Below are positions 32,178-41,823 of a stretch of 46,952 nt of DNA, piece by piece. Both the position numbers and the translations under genes were made by a program. Position 1 is the first letter of the stretch. The number at the start of each line of letters is the position of its first letter. A model generated the notes under the pieces. It saw only the letters and a list, made by a program, of their open reading frames with translations, searched no databases and was not told the DNA's origin. This DNA comes from Bacteroidales bacterium. GTDB taxonomy: Bacteria; Bacteroidota; Bacteroidia; Bacteroidales; WCHB1-69. The DNA is taken from NCBI GenBank assembly GCA_031272025.1, contig JAISUP010000065.1, forward strand, positions 1 to 46,952, given 5' to 3'.

Positions 32178-33533
32178 TCACAAATGAAAAATCAGGTATT
32201 GCGCGATAAATATCGCGGCACCCGCGATGTATCCTATCAACGCGAGCCACGAAATATGTTTGAGATACCAAATGAAGTCTATTTTTTCCAAGCCCATGGC
32301 GGCAACTCCTGCCGCGGAACCGATAATCAGGATACTGCCCCCTGTACCCGCGCAATACGCGAGAAATTCCCAAAAATAATGATCCATCGGGAACCCGTAC
32401 ATGCCCATTGCCCCTGCAACTAAGGGTACGTTATCTACCACAGAAGACAAAACCCCGATAATACCGCTAATAAGAAAATATTTATGTTGGTCGGGCAACG
32501 CGATGGTGTCTAACGAACGCGACAGCAGAGTAAGATGACCCGCGGTTTGCAGTGCCGCTACCGCCAACAATATGCCCAAGAAAAATAGCACGCTGGGAAC
32601 GTCTACTTTACTAATAATGGAAGAAACTTTAAATTTGTCGGTTATTTTTTCTTTGTGTTTTACTTGCAAAATTTCGGTAAGCATCCATAAGACAGATAAA
32701 GCCCCCAGCATCCCGATATAGGGAGGCAAATGGGTAATGGTTTTAAATACCGGCACAAAAAGTAGTAAGCCCACCCCAACAAACAAGACGAGCCTGCTAA
32801 CCACGCTCGGTATTGAAGACATCTCGACATCGCGGTTGGCTACAGACGGTTTTTGAAAATTGCCCCGCATAGTGAAGGATAAGATAATAAGGGGAACCAT
32901 AATAGAGAAGAGGCTCGCGAGGAAAGTCTTGAGCATGATATTGACCGCGCTCACTTTTCCCGCGATCCATAACATGATGGTAGTTACGTCCCCGATAGGG
33001 GACCACGCGCCGCCGGCATTTGCAGCAAGCACGACCATACCCGCGAAAAACCACCGGTCGTGTTTATCCGACACCATCTTTCGTAAAAGAGTAACCATGA
33101 CAATAGTCGTAGTCATATTGTCTAAAACCGCCGACAGGAAAAAAGCAAGAAACCCTATTACCCACAAGAACTTTACCCGCGACACCGTATGTATTTTATC
33201 CGTGATAATTTTAAAACCCCCATAGGTGTCTATCAATTCCACGATGGTCATAGCACCGAGCAAGAAAAAGATAATTTCGGAAATGTCGCCCAAATGCAAT
33301 AGTAACTCGTGGTGCACAAGATTCGACAAGAAACCCTCGCCCTCGTTATACTTGGCAAAAAAATCAGGCAAACATGCACTCTCCCCACAAGTAGCAAGCA
33401 AAGTCCACAACACAACCCCCAGCAATAACGCCGTAGCCGTTTTGTTGATCTTTAACGGATGTTCCAAGGCTATACCTGCATAGCCCACGATGAAAATTAA
33501 GATAATCGCCAAGAAAACGGTTCCCATAATCAT
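32178..33533 (-). CDS. nhaD: NhaD-type Na+/H+ antiporter
   Basis: 451 residues with about 11-13 hydrophobic helices. AVLDNMTTTIVMV (about 135-147), ANAGGAWSPIGDVTT (about 172-186), SSVVDNVPLVAGAMGMY (about 375-391) and CAGTGGSILIIGSAAG are hallmarks of the NhaD/ion-transporter superfamily, including the paired Asp-Asn motifs. It exports Na+ for protons. A near-consensus box TATTTTCGC lies at 33559-33567 on the minus strand. mscL follows 37 bp downstream; together they form an osmotic/ion-stress pair. The start could also be the third-codon ATG at 33527. Confidence 0.93.
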   Translation of the reverse strand: MIMGTVFLAIILIFIVGYAGIALEHPLKINKTATALLLGVVLWTLLATCGESACLPDFFAKYNEGEGFLSNLVHHELLLHLGDISEIIFFLLGAMTIVELIDTYGGFKIITDKIHTVSRVKFLWVIGFLAFFLSAVLDNMTTTIVMVTLLRKMVSDKHDRWFFAGMVVLAANAGGAWSPIGDVTTIMLWIAGKVSAVNIMLKTFLASLFSIMVPLIILSFTMRGNFQKPSVANRDVEMSSIPSVVSRLVLFVGVGLLLFVPVFKTITHLPPYIGMLGALSVLWMLTEILQVKHKEKITDKFKVSSIISKVDVPSVLFFLGILLAVAALQTAGHLTLLSRSLDTIALPDQHKYFLISGIIGVLSSVVDNVPLVAGAMGMYGFPMDHYFWEFLAYCAGTGGSILIIGSAAGVAAMGLEKIDFIWYLKHISWLALIGYIAGAAIFIAQYLIFHL

Positions 33534-33615
33534 AAAATATCAATATTTATAAACAGCCGCGAAAATACAAAGAAATTTTTTTACGCGAATAAAAAAATAC
33601 TAACCTTTTTTTTAT

Positions 33616-33624
33616 TACTTTTGC
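33616..33624 (+). promoter_or_regulatory. -7 box (TACTTTTGC) for fucI
   Basis: TACTTTTGC matches TAnnTTTG and gives transcription from about 33631, roughly 50 nt before the chosen fucI start. Confidence 0.6.
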
Positions 33625-33679
33625 CGATTGAAAAACGAAAAAAGTGAATTATCATTTAACAATAAAACATAAAGCAGAA

Positions 33680-35467
33680 ATGAGTAATCTTCGTTACAAG
33701 GGTCAGTTCCCTAAAATAGGTATTCGTCCCGTGATTGACGGGCGTATGGGTGGCGTACGCGAATCGTTAGAAATGCAAACCATGAATATGGCAAAAAGTG
33801 TGGTATCTTTGCTCACGTCATATTTAAAATACCCGGATGGCAACCCGGTAGAATGTGTCATCGCGGATAGCACGATTGGCAGGGTAGCAGAAAGTGCCGC
33901 TTGTGCCGAAAAATTCAGGAGAGAAGGAGTAAGCATTACCATCACGGTAACCCCTTGTTGGTGCTATGGTAGCGAAACCATGGATATGGATACCCGCACG
34001 ATTAAAGCCGTGTGGGGATTTAACGGTACCGAAAGACCGGGGGCAGTTTACCTTGCCGCCGTGCTTGCTGCCCACGCCCAAAAAGGCTTACCCGCGTTTG
34101 GCATTTATGGGAAAGATGTAAAAGAAGCCTCCGATACAACCATACCGGAAGATGTGAAGATTAAATTATTACGATTTGGACGGGCAGCACTTGCCGCCGC
34201 TACCATGCAAGGAAAATCCTATCTCTCCATCGGAGCCGTTTGTATGGGAATCGCGGGCTCTATCGTAGACCCGTCATTTTTTGAAAATTGGCTGGGTATG
34301 CGCTGCGAAGGGATAGACGAAGTGGAAATTATTCGTCGCATGACCAAAGGGATATACGACCACGAAGAATATGAAAAAGCATTGTCGTGGGCAAAGAAAA
34401 ACTGCAAACAAGGACAAGACAATATCAACCGTGCCGATTTAGTGAGAACCCCTGCCGAAAGCGAGAAAGATTGGGAGTTTATCGTGAAAATGACCCTTAT
34501 CGTGAGAGACTTAATGATAGGAAATCCCAAACTCAAAGAAATGGGATTTGGAGAAGAAGCCTTAGGACATAACGCGTTGGCAGCGGGATTTCAAGGACAA
34601 CGACAATGGACAGACTTTTATCCTAATGGAGATTTTACCGAGGCTATTCTTAACTCTTCGTTCGACTGGAACGGGCTTCGTACTCCTTTCGTGTTGGCAA
34701 CCGAAAATGATGCACTCAACGGTACCGCGATGCTATTTGGGCATTTGCTCACTAACACGGCTTCTATTTTTGCAGACGTGCGAACCTATTGGAGTCCCGA
34801 AGCCGTAGAACGAGTTACCGGCAAAAAATTGGAAGGATTAGCCGCTCAGGGGATGATACATCTCATCAATTCCGGTGCCGCTTCATTAGACGGTAGTGGC
34901 AGACAAAGCGACAAAAACGGGAATCCTGTCATGAAGCCTTTCTGGGAAATTAGCGAAGACGAAGCACGCGCCTGTTTAGACGCGACCACGTGGATGCCCG
35001 CGAACAGAGAATATTTCAGGGGAGGCGGCTACTCGTCAAAATTCCTGACCCGCGGCGGTATGCCCTGCACCATGACCCGACTCAATCTCGTGAAAGGATT
35101 AGGTCCCGTGCTGCAAATTGCCGAAGGATGGACCGCCGACATCGACCCCGACATACACGAAATCTTAGATAATCGTACCGACAAAGGATGGCCTACAACA
35201 TGGTTCGTGCCTCGTCTAAATCATACCCACAATTTTAAAGACGTGTATTCGGTTATGAACTATTGGGGCGCGAATCATGGGGCAATCAATGCCGGACATA
35301 TAGGGGCAGACTTGATTACTTTGGCTTCAATTTTGCGTATACCCGTGTCTATGCACAACGTGCCCGAAGACGACATCTTCCGACCCGCCGCGTGGGCAGC
35401 CTTCGGCATGGACAAGGAAAATGCCGACTACCGTGCCTGCCAAACCTACGGTCCTCTATACAAATAA
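33680..35467 (+). CDS. fucI: L-fucose isomerase
   Basis: About 595 residues from MSNLRYKG, the usual FucI length (the ATG at 33644 gives a 12-residue extension without homology I recognise). [49 protein letters not shown] (metal-binding Glu/Asp region) and [10 protein letters not shown] with [12 protein letters not shown] near the end are FucI landmarks. It converts L-fucose to L-fuculose (and can act on D-arabinose). The kinase, aldolase and permease of the pathway are absent here. The next gene, an isochorismatase-like fusion, starts 42 bp later on the same strand. Confidence 0.95.
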   Translation: MSNLRYKGQFPKIGIRPVIDGRMGGVRESLEMQTMNMAKSVVSLLTSYLKYPDGNPVECVIADSTIGRVAESAACAEKFRREGVSITITVTPCWCYGSETMDMDTRTIKAVWGFNGTERPGAVYLAAVLAAHAQKGLPAFGIYGKDVKEASDTTIPEDVKIKLLRFGRAALAAATMQGKSYLSIGAVCMGIAGSIVDPSFFENWLGMRCEGIDEVEIIRRMTKGIYDHEEYEKALSWAKKNCKQGQDNINRADLVRTPAESEKDWEFIVKMTLIVRDLMIGNPKLKEMGFGEEALGHNALAAGFQGQRQWTDFYPNGDFTEAILNSSFDWNGLRTPFVLATENDALNGTAMLFGHLLTNTASIFADVRTYWSPEAVERVTGKKLEGLAAQGMIHLINSGAASLDGSGRQSDKNGNPVMKPFWEISEDEARACLDATTWMPANREYFRGGGYSSKFLTRGGMPCTMTRLNLVKGLGPVLQIAEGWTADIDPDIHEILDNRTDKGWPTTWFVPRLNHTHNFKDVYSVMNYWGANHGAINAGHIGADLITLASILRIPVSMHNVPEDDIFRPAAWAAFGMDKENADYRACQTYGPLYK

Positions 35468-35509
35468 TATAGAGTGCCTTAGACGTTTTTTATAAAGATA
35501 CCGCTCGTC

Positions 35510-37060
35510 ATGATTAAAAAAATTTTATTGATTGGATTTATATATCTGTATATCACACAGATATATGCTGCGGATATTAAAATAAAAGCAACGGTCATTG
35601 ATGAACATGGACAGGAGACAAGAAAAGACATCTTGATAGATGCTTCCCGTACAGCCATTATCGTGATAGATATGTGGAACGGGCATTGGTGCATGACTGC
35701 TTCTCAAAGGGTTTCTGCCATGGTGCCGCGAATGAACCGGGTATTGAACGCGGCTCGCGATTTAGGCATGTTGGTCGTGTGGAATCCCAGTGATGTAGTA
35801 GCGTTATACGCGGGAATGCCTCAATACGAAGCAGTAGCAGCATTGCCCCTGCTACTGCCGGTAGATGCACGTCCCCCCTTACCTCAGGGACAATTTGTCG
35901 CCCCCGTGGGGGCTTGTCTTTGCGGTCCCGGTGTTACCTGCACGGGAAACTATGGTTGGGATGCCATGCACCCTGACTTACATATTGCCCCACAAGACCG
36001 TTTCTCGGCATCGTCTCCCGAAATCTATACCTTACTAAAAAGCAGAGATATAATTCATGTAATCTATATGGGCGTGCATACCAATATGTGCGTGTTTGGC
36101 AAACCCGGGGCACTGTCAGACATGTATAAAGCAGGTTTTAACTGCTACCTTGCCGAGGATCTTAACGATGCCTTTACTTGTTATGACCCTGACCGACATT
36201 ATACCCCCGATGACGGTACCGCGGACATAGACCGGCAATTAGCCCATTGGAATGTTCCCGTCTTTAACATGGGAGAGGCTTTGAAAATAGCCGGACTTTG
36301 GGACAGTACCTCGCCTGTAGATCTCGTGCGTTTTTCCCCGTGGGGCACCCCCGACCGTCCTTATTTGATGCAACAACCTACCGTGCTCACGTTAACCTCT
36401 CCTTGGATAGAGCAAGCCGAAATTCGTTACACCACAGACGGCAGTGCCCCTTCAGCCCATTCATCTCTTTACACTCACCCACTCGTGATAGAGCACACTA
36501 CTTTAGTCAGGGCAACCGCATTCAGAAACGGGAAAGAAGCGAGTATCCCCAGTCGTGCCCAATTTGTCCTTTTGCCCCCCCCTACCCCATTGCCCGACAT
36601 TTTTCTTGATGACCTGAATTTTAAAATCAACCCTTACGCCATTTCTCTACCCGATTGTGCATGGATACCTGTCGTGAAAAAATCTTACGAACATAAAAAA
36701 TTACGCGTGGGGGGCGAAATATATTCTCACGGACTGGGTTTTAGAGCACCTTCATCGGTAATATACGACCTACTCCCCGAATACAAACGTTTCGTGGCAG
36801 CGGTAGGTTGCGACGAAAATATGTTAGATATCGACAACGGACGTGCGGTAGCATCGCGCTGTAACGTTATATTTAAAGTGTTTGTCGACGGAGTGTTGGT
36901 AGCCGAAAGCCCGGTTATGCATGTCTCTACAAAAACATGGAATTTTAATGTAGAAATTCCTGAAGGCAGCAAAAAAATTAGCATAGCCTGCACAACCATA
37001 GGCACTCCCGACCGCGTAGACTTGGGCAATTGGGTTAATGCCGGCTTCCTTACCCGATGA
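35510..37060 (+). CDS. Secreted isochorismatase-like hydrolase fused to chitobiase-type and NPCBM carbohydrate-binding modules
   Basis: 516 residues. Signal peptide about 1-21 (cleavage near YAA). An isochorismatase-like domain (about 45-260) holds AIIVIDMWNGHW with catalytic-type Asp54 and MGVHTNMCVFG with the nucleophile-position Cys194. The Lys that completes the triad in this superfamily seems replaced near IAPQDRFSAS (about 159-168, Gln162 by my alignment). Then comes a chitobiase C-terminal-like module (RYTTDGSAPS, about 300-355) and an NPCBM domain (YEHKKLRVGGEIYSHGLGFRAPS, landmark GLGFRAPS, to DLGNWVNAGF). The modules imply a surface or periplasmic enzyme bound to glycans; its chemistry is unknown. 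Confidence 0.82.
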   Translation: MIKKILLIGFIYLYITQIYAADIKIKATVIDEHGQETRKDILIDASRTAIIVIDMWNGHWCMTASQRVSAMVPRMNRVLNAARDLGMLVVWNPSDVVALYAGMPQYEAVAALPLLLPVDARPPLPQGQFVAPVGACLCGPGVTCTGNYGWDAMHPDLHIAPQDRFSASSPEIYTLLKSRDIIHVIYMGVHTNMCVFGKPGALSDMYKAGFNCYLAEDLNDAFTCYDPDRHYTPDDGTADIDRQLAHWNVPVFNMGEALKIAGLWDSTSPVDLVRFSPWGTPDRPYLMQQPTVLTLTSPWIEQAEIRYTTDGSAPSAHSSLYTHPLVIEHTTLVRATAFRNGKEASIPSRAQFVLLPPPTPLPDIFLDDLNFKINPYAISLPDCAWIPVVKKSYEHKKLRVGGEIYSHGLGFRAPSSVIYDLLPEYKRFVAAVGCDENMLDIDNGRAVASRCNVIFKVFVDGVLVAESPVMHVSTKTWNFNVEIPEGSKKISIACTTIGTPDRVDLGNWVNAGFLTR

Positions 37061-37105
37061 TCAAGAGACAGCCCATTAGATTCTTCGTCCTTTTTTTATT
37101 TGACA

Positions 37106-37138
37106 TTTGTTTTATTCAAAAATTTCATGTACCTTTGC
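37106..37138 (+). promoter_or_regulatory. Consensus Bacteroidota promoter for the Gfo/Idh/MocA gene
   Basis: TTTG at 37106-37109, a 20-bp spacer, then TACCTTTGC at 37130-37138: a full match to the -33/-7 pattern with standard spacing. It gives transcription near 37145, about 30 nt before the ATG. Confidence 0.8.
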
Positions 37139-37174
37139 GCGTTTATTTTTTTATAATTAAATTATTTTATTATT

Positions 37175-38665
37175 ATGGCATCAAAAAGTATTTCGAGAAG
37201 GAGTTTTCTCAAACAAGGTGCGGCAGCGGCAATAGGCATGGTTGTTGCACCGACCATTATTCCGAATATTGCAATGGGTAAAAGCGCGGGGGGACAACAT
37301 ACCGCCCCCAGCGACAAGTTGAATATTGCCGCCGTAGGTATTGGCGGGATGGGGCATGCCAACCTCAATGCTGTGAAGGCTCACGAAAATATCGTGGCAT
37401 TATGCGACGTGGATTGGGCTTACGCGAAAGGAGCGTTTGACGAATTTCCTAACGCGAAAAAATATTGGGATTGGCGTAAAATGTATGACGAGATGGGCAA
37501 ATCTATTGATGCCGTCATCGTGGCTACGGCAGACCATACCCACGCCATTATTGCCGCTACCGCCATCACGATGGGAAAACATGTCTATGTACAAAAACCA
37601 TTAACCCACACCGTGTACGAATCACGGCTGCTCACCAAACTTGCCGCGAAATATAAGGTAGCCACCCAAATGGGCAATCAAGGGGCTTCCGATGGTGGCG
37701 TTCGCCAAATTTGCGATTGGATTTGGAATGGAGAAATTGGAGAAGTAAAACGAGTAGACTGCGCGACCAACCGTCCTATCTGGCCACAAGGGTTGAACGC
37801 CCCCACGAAAGTGGATAAAGTGCCCAAAACCTTAAACTGGGATTTATTCACGGGACCTGCCGAACTCATTCCTTTCAACGAAATATATCACCCGTGGAAC
37901 TGGCGCGGATGGTGGAGATACGGCACCGGTGCGCTCGGAGACATGGCTTGCCATATCATGCACCCCATCTTTAAAGGACTGAAATTAGGATACCCCACCA
38001 AAGTACAAGGCAGTTCTACGCTACTACTTACCGACTGTGCTCCCACGGCACAGAGTGTCAGGTTAACATTCCCCGCACGCGATAATATGGCAAAAGTATC
38101 TATGCCGGAAGTAGAAGTATATTGGGTAGACGGAGGTATCAAACCCTTAATACCGGCAGGATTCCCCGCGGGAAAAACCTTAGATATTGACGGTCCCGTA
38201 ATTTTCCACGGCTCAAAAGATACCTTAATTTGCGGGTGCTACGGACGCGACCCGTGGTTGCTGTCAGGACGCAAACCCAACTCTCCCAAAACCCAACGCG
38301 AAATCACGACCAGCCACGAGATGGATTGGGTTGCAGCCTGCAAAGAAAATCCTGATAGCCGAAGAAAACTGTCTTCCGATTTCAGCGAAGCCGGTCCCTT
38401 CAACGAAATGGTCGTTATGGGCGTGTTGGCGGTAAGATTACAAGGGCTTAACAAAGAACTCCTATGGGACGGTCCAAACATGAAATTTACCAACATTAAC
38501 GACAACGATAAGTTCAAAATTACTAAATCCGACAACTTTAGCATTCACAATGGACATCCTACTTTCCACCGCGATGAAGAAGACATCAACGCGAAGGCTT
38601 TCGCCGAAGAACTGATCAAACATAACTATCGCGAAGGTTGGTCATTACCTCAAATGCCTGCATAA
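37175..38665 (+). CDS. Tat-exported Gfo/Idh/MocA-family oxidoreductase
   Basis: 496 residues. The twin-arginine signal SRRSFLKQG with an Ala-rich core (about 7-35) indicates export in folded form with cofactor. The NAD(P)-binding fold has VGIGGMG (about 54-60), DAVIVATADHTHA (about 112-124), and VYVQKPLT with Lys141 at the catalytic position; the EKP of most relatives is QKP here. The GFO_IDH_MocA_C part has GDMACHIMHPIF. The substrate is unknown; periplasmic relatives oxidise sugars, cyclitols or glycosides. The GH109 glycosidase subgroup is less likely because the KP motif is kept. It lies in a glycan island but has its own strong promoter and a terminator after it. Confidence 0.9.
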   Translation: MASKSISRRSFLKQGAAAAIGMVVAPTIIPNIAMGKSAGGQHTAPSDKLNIAAVGIGGMGHANLNAVKAHENIVALCDVDWAYAKGAFDEFPNAKKYWDWRKMYDEMGKSIDAVIVATADHTHAIIAATAITMGKHVYVQKPLTHTVYESRLLTKLAAKYKVATQMGNQGASDGGVRQICDWIWNGEIGEVKRVDCATNRPIWPQGLNAPTKVDKVPKTLNWDLFTGPAELIPFNEIYHPWNWRGWWRYGTGALGDMACHIMHPIFKGLKLGYPTKVQGSSTLLLTDCAPTAQSVRLTFPARDNMAKVSMPEVEVYWVDGGIKPLIPAGFPAGKTLDIDGPVIFHGSKDTLICGCYGRDPWLLSGRKPNSPKTQREITTSHEMDWVAACKENPDSRRKLSSDFSEAGPFNEMVVMGVLAVRLQGLNKELLWDGPNMKFTNINDNDKFKITKSDNFSIHNGHPTFHRDEEDINAKAFAEELIKHNYREGWSLPQMPA

Positions 38666-38710
38666 AAGCAAGCATAGTTTTATTTTTATATGATTCATTA
38701 AAAAGAAAAA

Positions 38711-38738
38711 AAGAGATCTTTTAAGGTCTCTTTTTTTT
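38711..38738 (+). terminator. Rho-independent terminator after the Gfo/Idh/MocA gene
   Basis: AAGAGATC (38711-38718) pairs with GGTCTCTT (38725-38732), one T-G pair, 6-nt loop, with Ts continuing to 38738. An A-run precedes the stem, so it may also stop the convergent rhamnosidase transcript. Confidence 0.85.
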
Positions 38739-38793
38739 AACCAATGGGAAGGCAAAAAACAGGTTCTTAGACTTAATTTATTTCACTTTGGGA

Positions 38794-41658
38794 TTAGTTA
38801 CTCAACTGTACCACTACAATATGTTCTCCTGAGCCAAGGTCAAAACGGGTTTCGGTTCCGGCAGGTTCTAATTTGGGCTTCTTCCCTTTATATGCCGGGA
38901 ATGAGATCTTTTGTGGCAGATGTGTAGGCACGATAATGGTTGCGGTACTATTGGCGGGAATAGTTACTTGTAGCACAAATTTATTGTTGTCTATTTTCCA
39001 CGAGGTAGCGATAAGTCCGCGAATAGAATTGTATGATCCGCGTGCCCACGAGAGCGATCCTCCCGGTCGCGGGTGAATGGTAAAATGTTCGTATCCGGGG
39101 TGTTTTATATCGGGTTGGATACCGAGCACGTGCCGGAAAAGCCATTCGTTAATAGCCCCGAACGCGACGTGGTCAAAAGAGTTCATGCCGGCACTTTGAA
39201 ATCCTCTGCCCGGCACCCACGCGTCCCAGCGTTCCCACACCGTTGTTGCCCCATGCTTAATCGGGTAAAGCCATGAAGGAAAACGAGTAGATTCAAGCAA
39301 CTGATAGGCAATATCTATCCGACCAAAACGTGCCAACTCTTCCATCATCATCGGGGTAGTGATAAAACCGGTGGATAATCGACCGTCATATTCTTTAATT
39401 CCTTCTACGAGACGAGCAAATGCTTCGGGTCTCATTTTTTCTGGAATGAGATCGAGATAAAGCGCGAGCGCGTACACGGCTTGACTGTTTCCTTCTATGG
39501 TCCCGTCAGCGTGCACGAATGTGCGGACAAATTTGTCTTTAATGTCACGGGTTAGTTTCTGATAATATTGAGCGTCTTCTGTTTTTCCGAGAAAAGTAGC
39601 GGTTTGTGCGGTCAGTTGCGCGGATAGTATAAAAAAAGCGGTGGCGAAAAGGTCATTAGGGGTACCCCCGCGGGTAGTACTATAAGTACTATCGGGAGGG
39701 TTGGCAATGGTATTGGCATTGAGCCAATCATTGTTATGGTTATGACGCACTTTCCACAAAAGGTCAGGGTTTTCGCGCGCGATGGCATTGGTATGGCTTT
39801 TCATGCCGGGATATAGCGTTGCTAAGGCAAGCGAATCTCCATAATTTTCGTACATGCGCCATGGCACGATAAGTCCTGCTTCTGCCCAACCGGGGGCACC
39901 TATCCAGCCTTCCCAAAAACCTTCGTGTCGCAAAGACGGTATCATGGAGAAAAATTGTCCGTTTTTAGCCATATCTTTTTCATCTATTAACCATTTTGTA
40001 TAAAACGCCGCCATGTTCATATTATAGATACTGCTTTGGCAAAAAATCTGCAAATCACCGGTAGCACCGGTACGCTCGTCCCGTGAAGGGTTGTCGGTCA
40101 TCACGCTAAACATATTGTTTCGTTGTGTCCATAAAATATTTTGAAACAATTGATTAAGACTACCATTTGAACATTCAAAGTTACCTGTTATGGCGGGATC
40201 AGATGAAACCGCCCGTGCTTCGATCATCTCTGCCGTTAGTGGCGTTTCTAATCCTGATACTTCAGCGTATTGGAAACCATGATAAGTGAATGTCGGGGCG
40301 AATTCATCGTCATTGCCCGACAAGATGAACGTGTCTGTGGCTTTGGCAAATCCCAAACTTTCGGTGTAGATACTGCTGTCGTTATTGAGCCATTCGCCAT
40401 GCCTGATTGTTACTACTTGTCCCCGTTTTCCCTTGATTTTTAATGCACAGTGTCCGGCAATATTTTGTCCGAAATCCACAATATATTTTCCATGCCATGC
40501 TCTTATTCCCACCGGTTTCAGTACTTTATGTACCCTGATGGGTTCATTTTTTTGGGCAATCAAATGTCGGTGCTCCCCGGTTGCCACGAACGCGTTTTTC
40601 CAAGATGCATCGTCAAAAGATGGCATGTTCCAATTCGCGATCATTTTGGTGGCATCGATGGTTTCTCCCAAAAAGTTATCTGCCATTAGGATATAACCAT
40701 CGGGGTTGATTTTCCACGAACTATCTGTTCCCACGATTTCGCGGGAGCCGTCTTCGTAATCAAGCACCAATTGAGCGATGAGCCTGCGGTCGAGCGAATA
40801 GAATCCTCGATGCGGGAAACTATGCATCCACCGGATCGCCCCTAACCTGCCCACGCACCATCCGTCAGCCAGAATCGCCGCGAGGGCATTTTTTCCTTGT
40901 TGCAACGAGGCGGTAAGGTCAAACGTTTGATATTGAACTTCTGTTGCATAGTTTGTCCATTCAGGGGCTTGACATTGATTACCTACCCGTTCCCCGTTAA
41001 TCCACATCTCGTAATATCCTAATGCTGAAACGTAAAGGACAGCACGATTGACGGTTTTGTTGAGTTGAAATCCTTTGCGTAATAAGGGACAAGGGGGACA
41101 AGGGGGGGTTTGCCAATATTCGACATCAAAGGTAGGCTTGTCGTGATTCGCGGCGACATACGCTCGATATTGACGCAGTGCAGAATCAGGAGCCGAACCT
41201 ATCCATTGGGCGTGCCAATCTTTGTCATGCAATAATCCTACCCCCCAATAGGCAGGCTCACTCCACGCGCTCTCTTGCCGATAGTTATTCCACACTTTCA
41301 CTTTCCACCAACATAATTGCATACTTTGCAATTCTTTTCCCCCGTATGGTATTTGTATTGACTTTGAAGAGAGTATTTTTCCACTATTCCACAAGTCGCC
41401 TTCATTTTTTTGCAAGAGGTCGAGCGAGGAGGCAACTAAAATTTGATAAGCAGTTTGCATTTGTCCCGGGCGAGCATCGGGCAACTGCTGTAATTGCCAC
41501 GACAAGCGAGGCTGTGTGGCATCCACGCTCATGGGATTGGTTAAATATTCACAGGTGAGATGCTCCACCGTCACTCCGCGATCCGGTCGCGAACAACAAA
41601 CCCATGCCCATATAGTTATCACCAATACGGGAACAACAAACAATAAGAATCTCTTCAT
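38794..41658 (-). CDS. Alpha-L-rhamnosidase, GH78
   Basis: 954 residues. Signal/anchor at about 4-21 followed by CCSRP, so probably a lipoprotein. N-terminal beta domains (LTCEYLTNPMSVDATQPRLSW and WHAQWIGS, landmarks CEYLTNP and AQWIGS) lead to the (alpha/alpha)6 barrel with DNPSRDERTGATGD, a GH78 hallmark that contains the acidic catalytic region, then GFWEGWIGAPGWAEAG and WERWDAWVPGRGF; a beta-sandwich tail ends it. It should release L-rhamnose from plant or bacterial glycans. It is read towards the Gfo/Idh/MocA gene with a terminator between. It has no adjacent SusC/SusD pair or rhamnose catabolic genes. Confidence 0.94.
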   Translation of the reverse strand: MKRFLLFVVPVLVITIWAWVCCSRPDRGVTVEHLTCEYLTNPMSVDATQPRLSWQLQQLPDARPGQMQTAYQILVASSLDLLQKNEGDLWNSGKILSSKSIQIPYGGKELQSMQLCWWKVKVWNNYRQESAWSEPAYWGVGLLHDKDWHAQWIGSAPDSALRQYRAYVAANHDKPTFDVEYWQTPPCPPCPLLRKGFQLNKTVNRAVLYVSALGYYEMWINGERVGNQCQAPEWTNYATEVQYQTFDLTASLQQGKNALAAILADGWCVGRLGAIRWMHSFPHRGFYSLDRRLIAQLVLDYEDGSREIVGTDSSWKINPDGYILMADNFLGETIDATKMIANWNMPSFDDASWKNAFVATGEHRHLIAQKNEPIRVHKVLKPVGIRAWHGKYIVDFGQNIAGHCALKIKGKRGQVVTIRHGEWLNNDSSIYTESLGFAKATDTFILSGNDDEFAPTFTYHGFQYAEVSGLETPLTAEMIEARAVSSDPAITGNFECSNGSLNQLFQNILWTQRNNMFSVMTDNPSRDERTGATGDLQIFCQSSIYNMNMAAFYTKWLIDEKDMAKNGQFFSMIPSLRHEGFWEGWIGAPGWAEAGLIVPWRMYENYGDSLALATLYPGMKSHTNAIARENPDLLWKVRHNHNNDWLNANTIANPPDSTYSTTRGGTPNDLFATAFFILSAQLTAQTATFLGKTEDAQYYQKLTRDIKDKFVRTFVHADGTIEGNSQAVYALALYLDLIPEKMRPEAFARLVEGIKEYDGRLSTGFITTPMMMEELARFGRIDIAYQLLESTRFPSWLYPIKHGATTVWERWDAWVPGRGFQSAGMNSFDHVAFGAINEWLFRHVLGIQPDIKHPGYEHFTIHPRPGGSLSWARGSYNSIRGLIATSWKIDNNKFVLQVTIPANSTATIIVPTHLPQKISFPAYKGKKPKLEPAGTETRFDLGSGEHIVVVQLSN

Positions 41659-41683
41659 TTTTTATTTTATTTTAAAATATTTT

Positions 41684-41692
41684 GCAAATATA
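41684..41692 (-). promoter_or_regulatory. -7 box (TATATTTGC) for the GH78 rhamnosidase
   Basis: TATATTTGC on the minus strand, 25 bp before the ATG. It lies back to back with the promoter of the HlyD-ABC gene set (41737-41744) in a 165-bp divergent spacer. Confidence 0.65.
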
Positions 41693-41736
41693 GTAATTTT
41701 TTATCATGGTTGCGCGTATAATTGAAAATTTTATGT

Positions 41737-41744
41737 TAACTTTG
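41737..41744 (+). promoter_or_regulatory. -7 box (TAACTTTG) for the HlyD-ABC cluster
   Basis: TAACTTTG matches TAnnTTTG and is followed by about 75 nt of leader before the HlyD start at 41824. No clear -33 box at standard spacing. Confidence 0.5.
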
Positions 41745-41823
41745 TACTGCCAACGACATTATATTGTTTAACATTTTTTAATATTTGTAATGATGTTGTT
41801 CGCGAATAACTTAAAGATAAAAA

